Source: Semisulcospira habei (Eukaryota; Mollusca; Gastropoda; Semisulcospiridae). From it: a stretch of DNA of 64,000 bases. The notes below the pieces were generated by a model that was not told the DNA's origin, made no database searches, and worked only from the letters and a program-made list of their open reading frames with translations. Within the stretch, counting starts at the first letter, position 1; each line of letters starts with the position of its first letter. The position numbers were made by a program, and so were the translations under genes. Shown here piece after piece: positions 22,903 to 35,037 of this stretch. The stretch lies in NCBI GenBank assembly GCA_036245525.1, contig BTPG01000005.1, positions 118,364,007 to 118,428,006 of the forward strand, written 5' to 3'.

Positions 22903-23513
22903 GTAAGACTATTGGGTCAGAGGCATGATTTTACAAAATGGAAAAACAAATAGTTTTTTTTTCTTCTGGCAACTGTAGGCTAATCTTATTGTTTTCACAA
23001 CGTAGAATGTGAATAAAATGATATTTTCGCAAAATAACATGCAGTTTGCTAGATAAATGCATGGAAACCCTCCTCCCCTCCCCCTCATCCACCGGAAACA
23101 AATTTCTTCGGCAAAACTCTGAAACTGGTGATCGTGGCGTCATGAGCAGAAGAGCTTTATCGGAAGTCTGCGACTTCATCACTGTTTGTAAAGTGCTCGA
23201 CAAACTACTGATCACTCTGAAACCCGCTTCGTGTAAAATATATGTGGAGTAATGCGGAGAGAAAACGCGTGAAAAAATCAAACTATATATTTTCTAAAAA
23301 GCAAAAACAAAAATAACCACAACAGCAGTAACAACAACAAATAAAAAAAAAGTAAAAAAAACCCAACAACAAAAAACCCCAAAACAAACAAAACAAAACA
23401 AACAAACAAACAAAAACAACAACAACAACAAGAAACGCTGATTTTGTACCGAGTAATATATCTATGCTTAAATATCTATACATGACCTATTTATTTATCT
23501 ATGCATAAAGAAC
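22903..23513. other. No gene recognised
   Basis: Includes an AAC-rich simple stretch at 23300-23432. No supported gene. Confidence 0.5.
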
Positions 23514-23815
23514 ATGGTTCAAGGCTAATACCTGAAAAGCTTGTCGCCATAACTCCGTCACTGCCATGATCACAAATTTCGCGTCAGAAAAGACTGCACA
23601 TTGACCGACAATCCTCGGAAGAACACAGATGTAAATGAGACAAAATTAAGCATAAAGAACTTAAGACTAACAAGAGACATAAATCCTCAAGAGCCCCCGC
23701 GACAGCGGGGGCTCATGAGGATTTATGTCTTTTGCAGATGGGTAGCTTTCGCAGCAGTTAAGCGGTAAAGGCGCCATGTTATTTTGGCACCACCTTTGAA
23801 CTAACTCGGTAAAAT
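23514..23815. repeat. HP-A unit nested in an HP-C hairpin
   Basis: HP-C left-arm remnant ggttcaaggctaatacctg...gcttgtcgcc at 23514-23549 and right-arm remnant ggcgccatgttattttggc...tttgaact at 23772-23805 enclose an HP-A unit whose hairpin is 23671-23734 (caagagacataaatcc / ggatttatgtcttttg). The insertion split the HP-C loop. Confidence 0.7.
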
Positions 23816-24119
23816 CGACTCGTAAGTATAGACAGACTGAACGGGGGAAAAAAAAAAAACCTGTCAAATTCCTCAAACAATCTGTCTCTGTATTGACTAA
23901 AGCATAATGAGTTAATGCCAGCTCGACTGCACTGTCCTACGTTTTAGTGTCACATGCAGCACGTGCCCTGATCAAATGACGATCTGTGCACACGGATCAG
24001 GCGGAAGCTGGGGAAGAGGTGCCACGTCCGAAATAGCCCGGCGCCGGGTGGGATATCTGATGCTGATATCCGACATATTCTTGCGCACTTTAAAAAATAA
24101 TAGGAAAAGGACTAAATGG

Positions 24120-24275
24120 AAAAGTTTGTAAAGTTTTATTTTATTTTTTAATTATTTTATTTTATTTTATTTTATTCTTTTAAAATTATTTATTTTATTT
24201 TTTATTTTATTTTATTTTTTTGTTTTTTCTGGGTGGGTGGGTTGGGGGGTGGGGGGTGGGGTGGGGAGGGATGAG
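24120..24275. repeat. (TTTTA)n and G-rich simple sequence
   Basis: Pentanucleotide ttatt tract followed by a ggtgggg-rich patch. Confidence 0.9.
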
Positions 24276-24493
24276 TGCCCTACGGCAAACAATACCCTGA
24301 GTGCCCTACAAACAACGTGGTCGCTTCATGTCTAAGTTCTCTTGTCATGCAAACCAGTTGAAAGCAACAACAACCATCCAGTTAAATCAATAACAAAATC
24401 AACACCTGCAAAAGGAAAATAAATCGATTAAAAAATAACAACATCAACATCAGCGAAAAGAAAAGAAATGAAGAAAAAACGAGAAATGAAAAA

Positions 24494-24582
24494 TTAACCC
24501 TTTGGCTTTCGTAGCGCTTTTGTTGCGATTATTCCTGCACGAACCATCGCGACAAAAAGTGTTAATGACAGCCAAAGGGTTA
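24494..24582. mobile_element. HP-F element
   Basis: TTAA-ccctttggctttc ... gacagccaaaggg-tta. Core gcgcttttgttgcgat / atcgcgacaaaaagtg; centre decayed. Confidence 0.87.
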
Positions 24583-24777
24583 TTGCAAAAGCGAACGAAC
24601 CAACCCAACCAGCCAGCCAACCAACAACACATTCCTTTAACGGAAGTCGGTTGCATACACTGTATTGTATACGAAATAAACGTACTGATATTTACCATAC
24701 CTATGTTTATACTTATGTTGAAACCAATATAATAATAATCATTGTCATCATCATCACATATTATTATTATTATTATT

Positions 24778-24780
<3 letters not shown>

Positions 24781-24875
<95 letters not shown>

Positions 24876-25040
24876 GATAATGATGACGATGAAACTTTAT
24901 TTTTAAACGGTAAAACGTTTTGACAGAATACAAATCGTCATTTTACAAACTTGCCGTTGCTAATATCTACAACATAAAAAAGAGGAAACTATAAAAAAAT
25001 ATATATTTACGTATAAAACCCAATAGCATCATTATATACA
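24781..25040 (-). mobile_element. Possible LINE C 3' tail fragment with (TC)n
   Basis: On the minus strand it reads ...aataaagtttcatcg, then a cat-rich stretch, then a 90-bp TC tract (24781-24870). The same order (aataaaaacgtttcatc, atc repeats, TC) ends LINE C at 25258-25350. This suggests that both microsatellites grew from the same LINE tail. Confidence 0.5.
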
Positions 25041-25254
25041 GAAAGAATAATATTATTCTTCACACACACATGCACACACGCAAGCACGCGCGCGCGCCGC
25101 ACACACATACACCCACACCCACAAACAAACACGAGCACACACACACGCGCGCGCACACACATACCGACCATCTGCATGAAATACGTGAGGTACAGGAAAT
25201 ATTACATTACCTGAGAGAAGTACTAAGTTTGACTCATCAGGTAATCAGAAAGTA

Positions 25255-25257
<3 letters not shown>

Positions 25258-25330
<73 letters not shown>
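25258..25330 (+). repeat. (GA)n microsatellite
   Basis: About 73 bp of GA directly abutting the gat-rich end of LINE C. Confidence 0.97.
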
Positions 25331-27540
<2,210 letters not shown>

Positions 27541-27542
27541 CG

Positions 27543-27674
<132 letters not shown>

Positions 27675-27891
27675 AAAAAAAAAAGAAAATCCGTGGGTCT
27701 CGTCTGCGCCGGAAAGTGGGCATATTTTTGGGACATCCGGCCTTCTGCCGCCGGTGTTTTAAAGTTTCAAGTCACACAAAAGACGTTGAAGGGTTTTTGA
27801 GTTGTCGGGTGTCTGCAGTGTCAATGTCAATGACTTCAAGGGTACACACAACAAAGGATTCTACGCTGCGCTTACGCTACACGTATGTAAT

Positions 27892-28124
27892 TTAACCCCT
27901 TCAGCGCCAACTGACGCAGACTGTTTCTGCAATCTTCGTTTTTAAAATCAACCCACTACCCGCTCTCCTCCCCCCCCCCCAGCCCCTGTCCGAGGAACAT
28001 GGATTGAAAGTGGTCTCAGCAAGAGGTATAGATCCTCATGAGCCCCCGCGAAAGCGGGGGCTCATGAGGATCTATACCTCTTGCAGTTGGGCTTTGTTCA
28101 AATCTTTTCAGCACTGAACGGGTA
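27892..28124. mobile_element. HP-A unit with perfect hairpin
   Basis: TTAA-ccccttcagcgcc at 27892 and ...agcactgaacgggta at the right (the TTAA has decayed to TAGA). The hairpin at 28020-28083 pairs completely: caagaggtatagatcc / ggatctatacctcttg. Both arms carry the same t/a variant relative to the common gaggcata form. Confidence 0.88.
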
Positions 28125-28241
28125 GATTGTTTGCAAGCAATGAATGTTAAGAATTGTTGGTTTCTTTTCCTTGCGAATTTTTTTTTTTTTGGGTTGTTGT
28201 TGTGACTGTGAGTGTCAGGGCTGAGCAGAGTTAGAGCACGT

Positions 28242-28311
28242 CCCAGTGAATCAAAGGTCCTCGGGTCGACGTCGGCAGCTGTGCGCTGGCCGAGGGCCTT
28301 CTGCTTACTTT
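28242..28311. repeat. Short HP-B-related palindrome
   Basis: cccagtgaatcaaaggtcctcggg ... ccgagggccttctgctta with a shortened inner stem (gacgtcggcagctgtgcgc). Confidence 0.7.
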
Positions 28312-28418
28312 GGGTCTTACCTGCGCAAAAGTCATCAAGCGAGCGTTGACCGCCATCTCTCATACTGGTTTGCGCATTTCAAACTGTCTCGTCAATACTA
28401 CTCGGCCCCAAGTAGAAA

Positions 28419-28678
28419 TTAACCCCTTCACAAGCCATTGATTACGAACTGCGCGTCTGTGCTCGACTGCACACTGACCAACATTCGCGTGAAAAACACA
28501 GATGTAAATGTGACCAACCGTGGCTTACAGAACAAAGGACTAATAAGAGACATAATACCCTCATGCGCCCCCGCGACTGCGGGGGGCACATGAGGGTTTA
28601 TGTCTCTTGCAGCTGGGGGGGGGGGGGGAGGGTTAGCGTTCGCCTTGCCCCGGCAGGTAATGGCTTAAACGTGGAGTT
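28419..28678. mobile_element. HP-A unit, TTAA-bounded, 260 bp
   Basis: TTAA 28419-28422 (ccccttcacaagcc) and 28675-28678 (aggtaatggc-TTAA). Hairpin 28545-28608: aagagacataataccctca / tgagggtttatgtctctt. Both arms share gagacata / tatgtctc. A G run (28615-28628) sits beside the hairpin. Confidence 0.83.
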
Positions 28679-28699
28679 AACTATTGGATCATACTAGCT

Positions 28700-28920
28700 A
28701 GTTATTGATTTACCTCAGCCCGCTCTGCGTCAGTGAAACATGTGGAACGGATCGAAAAACGTTAAACTTGTAGGGCTTAACGTCTTTTGCCCACCACGAA
28801 GGTGATTTCAAAGACGGGGCACCGAAATAGGGTCTGAACAAATTTTGACCCCAGCTGGATTCCAACCCGGGACCTTTCAAACGAGAGTCGAACACTCTAC
28901 CACCGAGCCACCCAGCTCCC
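28700..28920 (-). mobile_element. tRNA-derived SINE, second family
   Basis: The minus strand reads ctgggtggctcggtggtaga (A box region) and gggttggaatcc (B-box-like), then a body containing ttcggtgccccgtctttgaa. The copy at 53545-53690 shares the head type and the body phrase tttcggtgccc. Boundaries are approximate; no target duplication was found. Confidence 0.65.
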
Positions 28921-29290
28921 CGGGACGGATCTAGGGAGGTAACCAGTAGGAAGTAACTGGCTACGCATAGAATAATATCCCTTTCACGCGCAGATCTATA
29001 TTGTTGATTAATCGTCTACTTTGCTGCAACAATGCAAGCGGTGCAGGCGCTGAACTTGGATCTCAGGCGCTGGACTTGGAATAAAAACAGATATGGCTAT
29101 CTATACATGTGCGTATGTCTGCCTACATGGGGCGGCATACGAAGATAGCCTATTTGGCTTATCTTGGCAAATGTGTACCTTCACCGGGAAACCAAAGTTT
29201 GTCAAATAAGACAGAGTACACCGTATCACAGTCTCCAAAGAAAGTGTGGTATGAGGTTTCATTGTCATAATCAGAAATAAAATAATAACA

Positions 29291-29324
29291 TCCCTTTGCG
29301 TGTCGGTAGCGGTTTTAGTCGCAA
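29291..29324 (+). repeat. HP-F left-arm fragment
   Basis: tccctttgcgtgtcggtagcggttttagtcgc (broken into arm blocks) with no right arm; it stops at an AT-rich junction. Confidence 0.75.
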
Positions 29325-29405
29325 ACTTTTATTATTAAGAGTAAAATTTAGAACAGAAACAACCACAAAATAGCATAGCACGTCATCTACAGCAATACAA
29401 CAAAA

Positions 29406-29476
29406 GCGACGACGACGCCAACAACAACAACAACGACGACGACGACGATGACATCAACAACAACAACAACAACAAC
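29406..29476 (+). repeat. (CGA)n/(CAA)n trinucleotide repeat
   Basis: Interrupted caa and cga triplets over about 70 bp. Confidence 0.93.
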
Positions 29477-29659
29477 GTCTACCTCATAGGCAAACAAATG
29501 AAACCAACGACAGCAATACAGACACAGGCAAGTTCGCCAGTTTGCGTTCATTTCGAAAAAGCCGTGTACACTTTCTTCATATCGAAAACATTAATTCCTT
29601 TTGACTTCTTTTGGAACAACCCCTTACTGCCGAGTATACACGAACGCAATCTACCTACA

Positions 29660-29720
29660 TGAGACCTAGATCCTCATGAGCCCCCGTAGTCGCGGAGGCT
29701 CATGAGGATCTATGCTTCTT
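29660..29720. repeat. HP-A palindrome
   Basis: gagacctagatcctcatga / tcatgaggatctatgcttc. Followed by a right flank (tccctggacggctgggg) that mirrors the left flank of the copy at 11501. Confidence 0.88.
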
Positions 29721-29767
29721 GCTGTGTCTCCATGTTCCCTGGACGGCTGGGGCTCTTTGGCTTTGAA

Positions 29768-29980
29768 TTAACTCGTTGTACCCCAAGACCGAAATCCCCA
29801 AATTTTACCGTTGTCCTCTGAAGACTGCATTGCAGTGCAGGACACAGATCGACCAAGATAGTTCAAGGGTGATGCCAGAATGGCTTGGCGCTCATATGCG
29901 CCAAGCTATTCTGGCATCACCCTTGAACTATCATGGTCGATCCTTACCTTGTTGTGGTGTGTCTGGGTAGAATGAGTTAA
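29768..29980. mobile_element. HP-C unit, TTAA-bounded
   Basis: 213 bp between TTAA 29768-29771 and 29977-29980. Hairpin 29847-29943: tagttcaagggtgatgcc / ggcatcacccttgaacta around ttggcgctcatatgcgccaa. Both arms carry the gatgcc / ggcatc variant. Confidence 0.87.
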
Positions 29981-30045
29981 ACAATCAGTTCATAACACAG
30001 TCTGCGTCCACTGGCAGTGAATTGTTAAATTTGACTTCCATTCGA

Positions 30046-30275
30046 GTAACCCCTTAACTACCGGGGCAAGGCTTACGCTACCCATCTGCAAGAGACATAA
30101 ATCCTCATGAGCCCCCGCAGTCGCGTGGGCTCATGACGATTTATGTCTCTTGTTAGTCCTGTGTCCTTTGTGCCCACGTCTGGTCCCATTTCATCGGTGT
30201 TCTTCACGCGAATGTCGGTGATTGTGCAGTGATTTCAGACGCGAAATCAGCGTCCACTGGCAGTCAAAGGGTTAA
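30046..30275. mobile_element. HP-A unit just behind the coding gene
   Basis: From taaccccttaactaccgg to tggcagtcaaaggg-TTAA (30272-30275). Hairpin 30089-30152 with caagagacataaatcctca / gatttatgtctcttg. Its right edge is 17 bp past the stop codon of the minus-strand gene at 30293, so it would form the start of that gene's 3' UTR. Confidence 0.82.
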
Positions 30276-30292
30276 GTCAATGAAAGTTTGGG

Positions 30293-31330
30293 TCATTTGG
30301 AGCACACAACGCACGTGACCACCTTGTTGTTGACGTAGGGCTCACAGGGCAGACTGCCACACTGGGTTACCACGAAAAAGAGGTGGTCTCCAAGGTTCTG
30401 GGTATCGCCGCCCATCCTGCTGCCCAGCTGACTGTCCACGCATATGTACTGGGTGCCCGCCTGGTTGTCACGATACCCGGCCATGAGATAACCGGAATAT
30501 TCCGTGGTCCACCCGGCCTGGCATCTGTCTGTACCCGGCACCATGACGTTTGTTGGACGTGGAGAGCGACACACAGCGCACACGGGATCCTTTGCCTGGT
30601 GAACGTCGTAGGTCCAGTACTCGGCGCCGTACAGGTAGGAGTAGGCCGTGGTGAGAGGGTGGTCGCTAAGGACAGGGTCAAGGGACAGACACAGATGGTT
30701 GGTGGCTGCGCCCGTGTGAGTGTAGTAAGACCCTCCCACCACCCCGGAATAGACAAGACTGGTGGAGTTTGGACAGAGGGAGCTTCCCCATCTGACGTAC
30801 ACGGAGTTCCCCGCCTCTTGGATGGTCTGGTCGTGGTGCCCGATGGCGTCCCGCAGCGTCTGGATGTCGGTATTGTGTAAGGTCTTCATCGCCTGCACCT
30901 CGGCAGTCACCTCTATTAAGCGCTGGGCCATCTGGGTCACCACAGGCTCCAGTGCGTTCACATCATCAGCACGCGGCATGAAAACACGAACAGTATCCAA
31001 CGAGTCCTCGGTCAAAGATTGGCTGCCGAAAGGCAATACATTGAGTTCAGCTTTCAGCCTATCTTGGAGATGTTTGATCTCATCTTTCATTGACTGCCTT
31101 TCGACTTCCCATAACATTTGGAGACTGTCTTGATTCTTCAACTGACCTTTGAACTTGTCATTCTCAGCCTGTAGTTTTTGAATGGCAATGTTTAAGCGCA
31201 GAACCAGTTTTTCCAGTCTGTTCATCCGTTCCTCAAGACCTTTGCCCACCACATGGTGCTTAGGTTCTGACGAAACACTGGGAATAAAGAGACTGAGTGC
31301 AAACACCATCAACAGCCACACAAGAGTCAT
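30293..31330 (-). CDS. Secreted coiled-coil protein with short-chain collagen C4-like domain
   Basis: 345 residues in one uninterrupted frame. Residues 1-21 form a signal peptide (hydrophobic VWLLMVFALSLFI, then SVSS-E). Residues 32-97 are a strong coiled coil rich in L, K, E and Q; a second helical, heptad-like stretch covers about 130-172. The C-terminal domain (about 176-345) has the pattern of the domain annotated as short-chain collagen C4-like in invertebrates: YVRWG, CP, LVYSGVVGGSYYTHTGA, LYGAEY, DPVCAVC, GWTTEYSGYLMAG, CGSLPCEPYV, TCVVC. It has ten cysteines (186, 214, 251, 254, 270, 297, 324, 329, 340, 343) and one N-glycosylation site (N188). No Gly-X-Y collagen repeat is present; the coiled coil takes its place and may drive oligomerisation. 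The start is secure: an in-frame TAG lies six codons upstream of the ATG, and A stands at -3. No intron is apparent. Probable extracellular role; specific function unknown. Confidence 0.9.
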   Translation of the reverse strand: MTLVWLLMVFALSLFIPSVSSEPKHHVVGKGLEERMNRLEKLVLRLNIAIQKLQAENDKFKGQLKNQDSLQMLWEVERQSMKDEIKHLQDRLKAELNVLPFGSQSLTEDSLDTVRVFMPRADDVNALEPVVTQMAQRLIEVTAEVQAMKTLHNTDIQTLRDAIGHHDQTIQEAGNSVYVRWGSSLCPNSTSLVYSGVVGGSYYTHTGAATNHLCLSLDPVLSDHPLTTAYSYLYGAEYWTYDVHQAKDPVCAVCRSPRPTNVMVPGTDRCQAGWTTEYSGYLMAGYRDNQAGTQYICVDSQLGSRMGGDTQNLGDHLFFVVTQCGSLPCEPYVNNKVVTCVVCSK

Positions 31331-31403
31331 TGTTTTACTGCAACGCTAACAGCAGATGACAATACTGCAGGACGCGTTTTGGAATGTTCAAGTTTCGCAA
31401 GCA

Positions 31404-31512
31404 CCCAGTTAACGAAGGACCTTTGTGCCGACGTCGGCCACAGTAGTCCCGCGCACAGTCGTGCGCGGGGCTACTGCGGCCGACATCGGCCAAAGGAACA
31501 TTGCTTATTGGG
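31404..31512. repeat. HP-B palindrome upstream of the gene
   Basis: 109 bp from cccagtta to cttattggg, arms ttgtgccgacgtcggcca / cggccgacatcggccaa, centre gcgcacagtcgtgcgc. It begins 74 bp upstream of the minus-strand start codon, so it lies in the gene's promoter or 5' UTR. Confidence 0.93.
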
Positions 31513-31789
31513 CAGGCTATCGGATACTTCGTCTAACCTTGCAAATCTTATCTGCTCCATAACACAGACACACTAAGATTACATGCACTTTGTAGGTTAG
31601 CGTATCTCAGAATACCCCGAGCACTGTGACTCCCGTGGACATTTTCGGCGACATTCCGTCGTTTTCTTCAGCCTACTGTGAACTCAGTGTCCACTGGGGA
31701 ATTTTCATCGAACATTTGTACTAAAAAGTTGTCATGTGAGAGTTCGTTATCCTACGAAGTAATGTAACGTAAAAACTAGTATTTGTCCG

Positions 31790-31844
31790 AATGAATGCGT
31801 TAAGAGTTGATTTCGGATAAATCCGAAATCTTGGCGCATTCATT
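31790..31844. repeat. Palindrome, unplaced family
   Basis: aatgaatgcg...gatttcggataaatccgaaatc...cgcattcatt; two paired blocks with an internal mismatch bubble. Confidence 0.85.
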
Positions 31845-31934
31845 ATGAGAAATGCTATTTTCTGTTTATGTAGGCGCGGACACGTCTTCCCCGGGGAAGG
31901 CAGCCCAATATTCCCGTCGTGGGACAATACAGCT

Positions 31935-31937
<3 letters not shown>

Positions 31938-32028
<91 letters not shown>
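31938..32028 (+). repeat. (CA)n microsatellite
   Basis: 91 bp of pure CA, followed by a C-rich tract to 32082. Confidence 0.98.
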
Positions 32029-32032
<4 letters not shown>

Positions 32033-32082
32033 CACGTCCCCCTCCCCCCCCCCCCCCGCTCCACCCCGCTCCCCCCCTCCCC

Positions 32083-32736
32083 GCTAGCAATGTAATCGAA
32101 GCAGTAGTCAGTACAAGGTATAATATTTCGATATTTTTTTCTATGCTCAAAACAGATTCCATACATACGTGGCCTGTAATTGAGTAAATGAATGAGTAAA
32201 TATCGAAGCCGGTTAAACTATTTGCCTAAAACTTCCATAAACACGAATCCGATACGAATTTGATCCGAATCCAAAGAGGGTCCGAAACAGAAAAGTTTGT
32301 GCAAGTCCCTTTCATATTTGTGTGTTTCAATTTGCTCCATGCGGAACCGAATTCGCATCCGACTTCGAAAAAAGATGACACAATTTTTGAAGAAAAATTG
32401 CATTGCTGTATTGGGTTCGGATCGATTGTGGAACCGTAGCTTTAGATGCTGAGCGTAGAATATAAGAGGAAAACAAATCATTGCTTCGGTGAGGTTAGAA
32501 TGCACTACAGGTATGTATGTCGCGTATTATTATCTGAACTCACATGTGTAGTTCATTTAACCGCCACCTGCAAGCAGGGACCGCTACTGTATACAGCACC
32601 GGTCAGTGTGTGCAAGAGGGTGAAGCGGGGCGACTAGAAGAGATAAGTATTACCTGCAACTGTATTCAAGCCATTTTAAAAATCTAGTTTTTGGGCTGTT
32701 GTAAGTTCTCTTTTTATTGCCCACGAGGCACACAGA
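32083..32736. other. No gene recognised
   Basis: Unique-looking. Near 32220-32440 short phrases such as gaatccgat and ccgaattcg recur in both orientations, but no clean palindrome results. Confidence 0.45.
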
Positions 32737-32786
32737 TCCTCGGGCCACTGCGGCCGACGTCGGCCCAAGCACCTTTCGTTTACTGT
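32737..32786. repeat. HP-B right-arm fragment
   Basis: cactgcggccgacgtcggccc then cacctttcgtttactg, preceded by an HP-A-like scrap (gaggcacacagatcctcg). Looks like a junction of two hairpin families. Confidence 0.65.
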
Positions 32787-32910
32787 TTTTTTTTTTTTTT
32801 TTAAATAGCCTCCATTTGATCATACCTTCACTGTCATAACCCGATTGAAGCATTTCGATGCGGAAAATATGGACGGACCCAATCCTAACAGAACAAGTGA
32901 CGGTACTAGG

Positions 32911-32943
32911 ACGTAAGGTCCAATATCACAGACCAGCACAAAA
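32911..32943. repeat. HP-E right-arm fragment
   Basis: gtaaggtccaatatcacag, then accagcaca, without a left arm. Confidence 0.7.
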
Positions 32944-32984
32944 TAAATATATATTTTTTGTTTATATTAAAAAAAATGGTATCA

Positions 32985-33138
32985 TTTCTTTCTTTTTTTT
33001 TCTTTCTTTCTTTCTTTATTAGATAATATTAGATTTATTTTATTTTATTTTATTTTATTTTATTTTATTTATTTATTTTTTTTTTGGGGGGGGGGGGGGA
33101 GGCGGGAGGGGGGAGGGAGAGGGGAGGGGGGGGGGTCA
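32985..33138. repeat. T-rich pentanucleotide and G-rich tract
   Basis: (tttcttt), (ttatt)n, then a G-rich run (33086-33135) with several GGGG blocks. Confidence 0.9.
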
Positions 33139-33374
33139 TTTATATTGACACAGGTCAAGTAATCTGTTGAGTACTTCATTGGCCGCAGTAGGTACCAGCA
33201 TCCGAGTTCTCTCTAAGGACAGATTAATATTTCGTCAAAAACCTGTGCTGCTGTTTTAAATGACACTTTGTAAAACATTGACTTTGCATGAGAGTCTCCA
33301 TGGTATCGAAATGACAATCAGTGGAAAAGAGGTCGTTTGCGGTCTGATTATGTTCATTCTGGCTCAGTCCTATA

Positions 33375-33447
33375 GTGTGTTCTGGTCTGTGAATTTGTAC
33401 CTTACTGTCCAGAGCCATAAGGTCCAAAATCACAGACCAGCACACAC
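33375..33447. repeat. HP-E palindrome
   Basis: gtgtgttctggtctgtg / cacagaccagcacacac; inner arms gtaccttac / ataaggtcc diverged. Confidence 0.9.
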
Positions 33448-33571
33448 TTCATTGAACATGATGACTCTCAGTGGACCAATTTATAAATATGTTAGTGAAA
33501 AGGCTGTCATTGTTCTGACATTCACTTTTTGAGAAATTAACTCTTTACAGATAATGATCTGTTAATGTCGC

Positions 33572-33800
33572 TTAACCCCTTTAAAGCCAGCGGGCGCAGA
33601 CTGTGTTTCTGAACTCTGTATTAATTAAACGCCAGAAAACCCCAAACCGTAATAAGAACATGGATACAACGCGGTGTCATGAAGTGGCATATATCTATCC
33701 TCATGAGCCCCAGCAACTGTCGGGAGCTCATAAGGATCTATTTCTCTTGCAGTTGGATCGTGTTTGGGTTTTCTCGGCAGTAAAGGCATTACCTCTCAAC
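33572..33800. mobile_element. HP-A unit
   Basis: TTAA-cccctttaaagcc at 33572; the hairpin near 33688-33749 is partly decayed (atctatcctcatgagcccc / gagctcataaggatctatt). Flanks gaaaaccccaaacc and gtttgggttttc form an outer inverted repeat, so the palindrome extends beyond the core hairpin. Confidence 0.75.
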
Positions 33801-33967
33801 AGATAATGATCTAATATCACTTAATGGCACGATGAATTGCGAAGTGTTTAAAAAAATGATCTGACATTTTCTCAGTTCATTCAATCCACGACAATGAAGC
33901 TATGACGACAAAAGCAATATAGAAAGTAAATGGTAAGACATTTATATTTACAGGTAAGTTTAGTGAA

Positions 33968-34037
33968 TGTATGCTGGTCTGTTTTCTGGAACTTACGGCT
34001 TTAGGCCGCCAGGTCTAAATTCACAGACCAGCATACA
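33968..34037. repeat. HP-E palindrome
   Basis: tgtatgctggtctg / cagaccagcataca. Both outer arms carry the same change (tatgctgg / ccagcata) against the usual tgtgctgg / ccagcaca. Confidence 0.9.
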
Positions 34038-34165
34038 CAATGCTATTGTCCGCAGAAGAATCAGTATAGATACGTGAGTTTTCAATAAAAGTTTAGGTCA
34101 AAGGTATTTGGTTTGTTGCTTCTGCGAGATGGACTGTGTAGTCTGCTCGAAGAAACCCTGTATTA

Positions 34166-34233
34166 CGTTCTGATATGTGGTTTTGGACCTAACGGCCTAG
34201 AGCTATAAGGTCCAAACTCACAGGTCAACACAC
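34166..34233. repeat. HP-E palindrome
   Basis: tgatatgtggttttggacc / ggtccaaactcacaggtca; outer arms partly decayed. Confidence 0.83.
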
Positions 34234-34290
34234 ATATTTATCTGGACTTTAACCCATGTCTGACATGATACGACAGGACCGACTGGGCCC

Positions 34291-34530
34291 GGATCAACCA
34301 TGATACTTCAAGGTGTGATGGGAGAATAGCGCCAAGCTATTCTGACATCACCCTTGACTAAAGGAAAACAAAAAAAAAAGAGGTTGAAAACACTTTAAAT
34401 TAGATACAAGGAACACGACGTTTCGGATCAAAGACTATCCTTCTTCCGGCTGACATGGAAACAAACGTAGAACAGAAAAGTACACACGATCACATATCAC
34501 CATTGAAACATCATGGTCAATCTGTCTCCA
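34291..34530. repeat. HP-C hairpin split by an insertion
   Basis: Left arm atcaaccatgatacttcaagg and core agcgccaagctattctgac at 34291-34358; the rest of the right arm (aacatcatggtcaatctgtctcc) resumes at about 34506. About 145 bp lies between. Confidence 0.75.
34359..34505 (-). mobile_element. Possible Penelope-like 3' end fragment
   Basis: The minus strand reads ccggaagaaggatag...gatccgaaacgtcgtg, a small stem followed by cgaaac, as in the ends of Penelope-like elements. This is pattern recognition only; no coding part is present. Confidence 0.4.
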
Positions 34531-34942
34531 AAATTGTGACATAGACCTTAAAAGATATCCTTTAAATGTGATAATTTCATCGTCAGGTTCAACGAAGACT
34601 GGATGGCCTGTGCGGGTAGCGGCATCACTTACATGCACCCATGCGTATACTGGCGCATGCGCTAAGCTCAGTCATGCGCGCGCAACTTGTGTCCATCAGG
34701 CCATACCAGGGGATGATACTGATTATTATCCACTGCCGTGATCCCTGCTGAGACATCAGCGCCACGCCACGCCGTCTGCTGGCCAAGGGGCAGAATTACT
34801 TCCGGTGGCTTTTTGCACAAGTTGTTTGCGCCTCGCTGGCTGCGCTTTTGTGGGATGAATCCGCGAATATTGTCGTCTGTGCGGCCTCGTGCAGACTTAT
34901 GAGCTCATCCGTCTGAGGGACTCAGTGTGCATGAACAATATC
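34531..34942. other. No gene recognised
   Basis: Unique-looking sequence. Confidence 0.5.
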
Positions 34943-35037
34943 CCCAGCTGCAAAACGTCTTCGGGCCCACGACAGCCGCACAGCCTTGCGCTGGCTCACT
35001 GCGGCTTGGCGTGGGCCCGAGGACCTTTGTTTACTGG
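34943..35037. repeat. HP-B palindrome, shortened centre
   Basis: cccagctgcaaaacgtcttcgg ... ccgaggacctttgtttactgg; arms gggcccacgacagccgca / tgcggcttggcgtgggccc. Confidence 0.9.

Noticed and set aside
28020..28083. Hairpins as microRNA precursors
   Set aside because: Pairing is perfect and symmetrical with a tiny loop and many genomic copies, unlike conserved pre-miRNAs. Small-RNA production remains possible but cannot be judged here.
30367..31133. Frames of 123-165 codons overlapping the 30.3-31.3 kb gene
   Set aside because: Other-frame shadows of the 345-residue gene, which has a signal peptide and ordered domain features.
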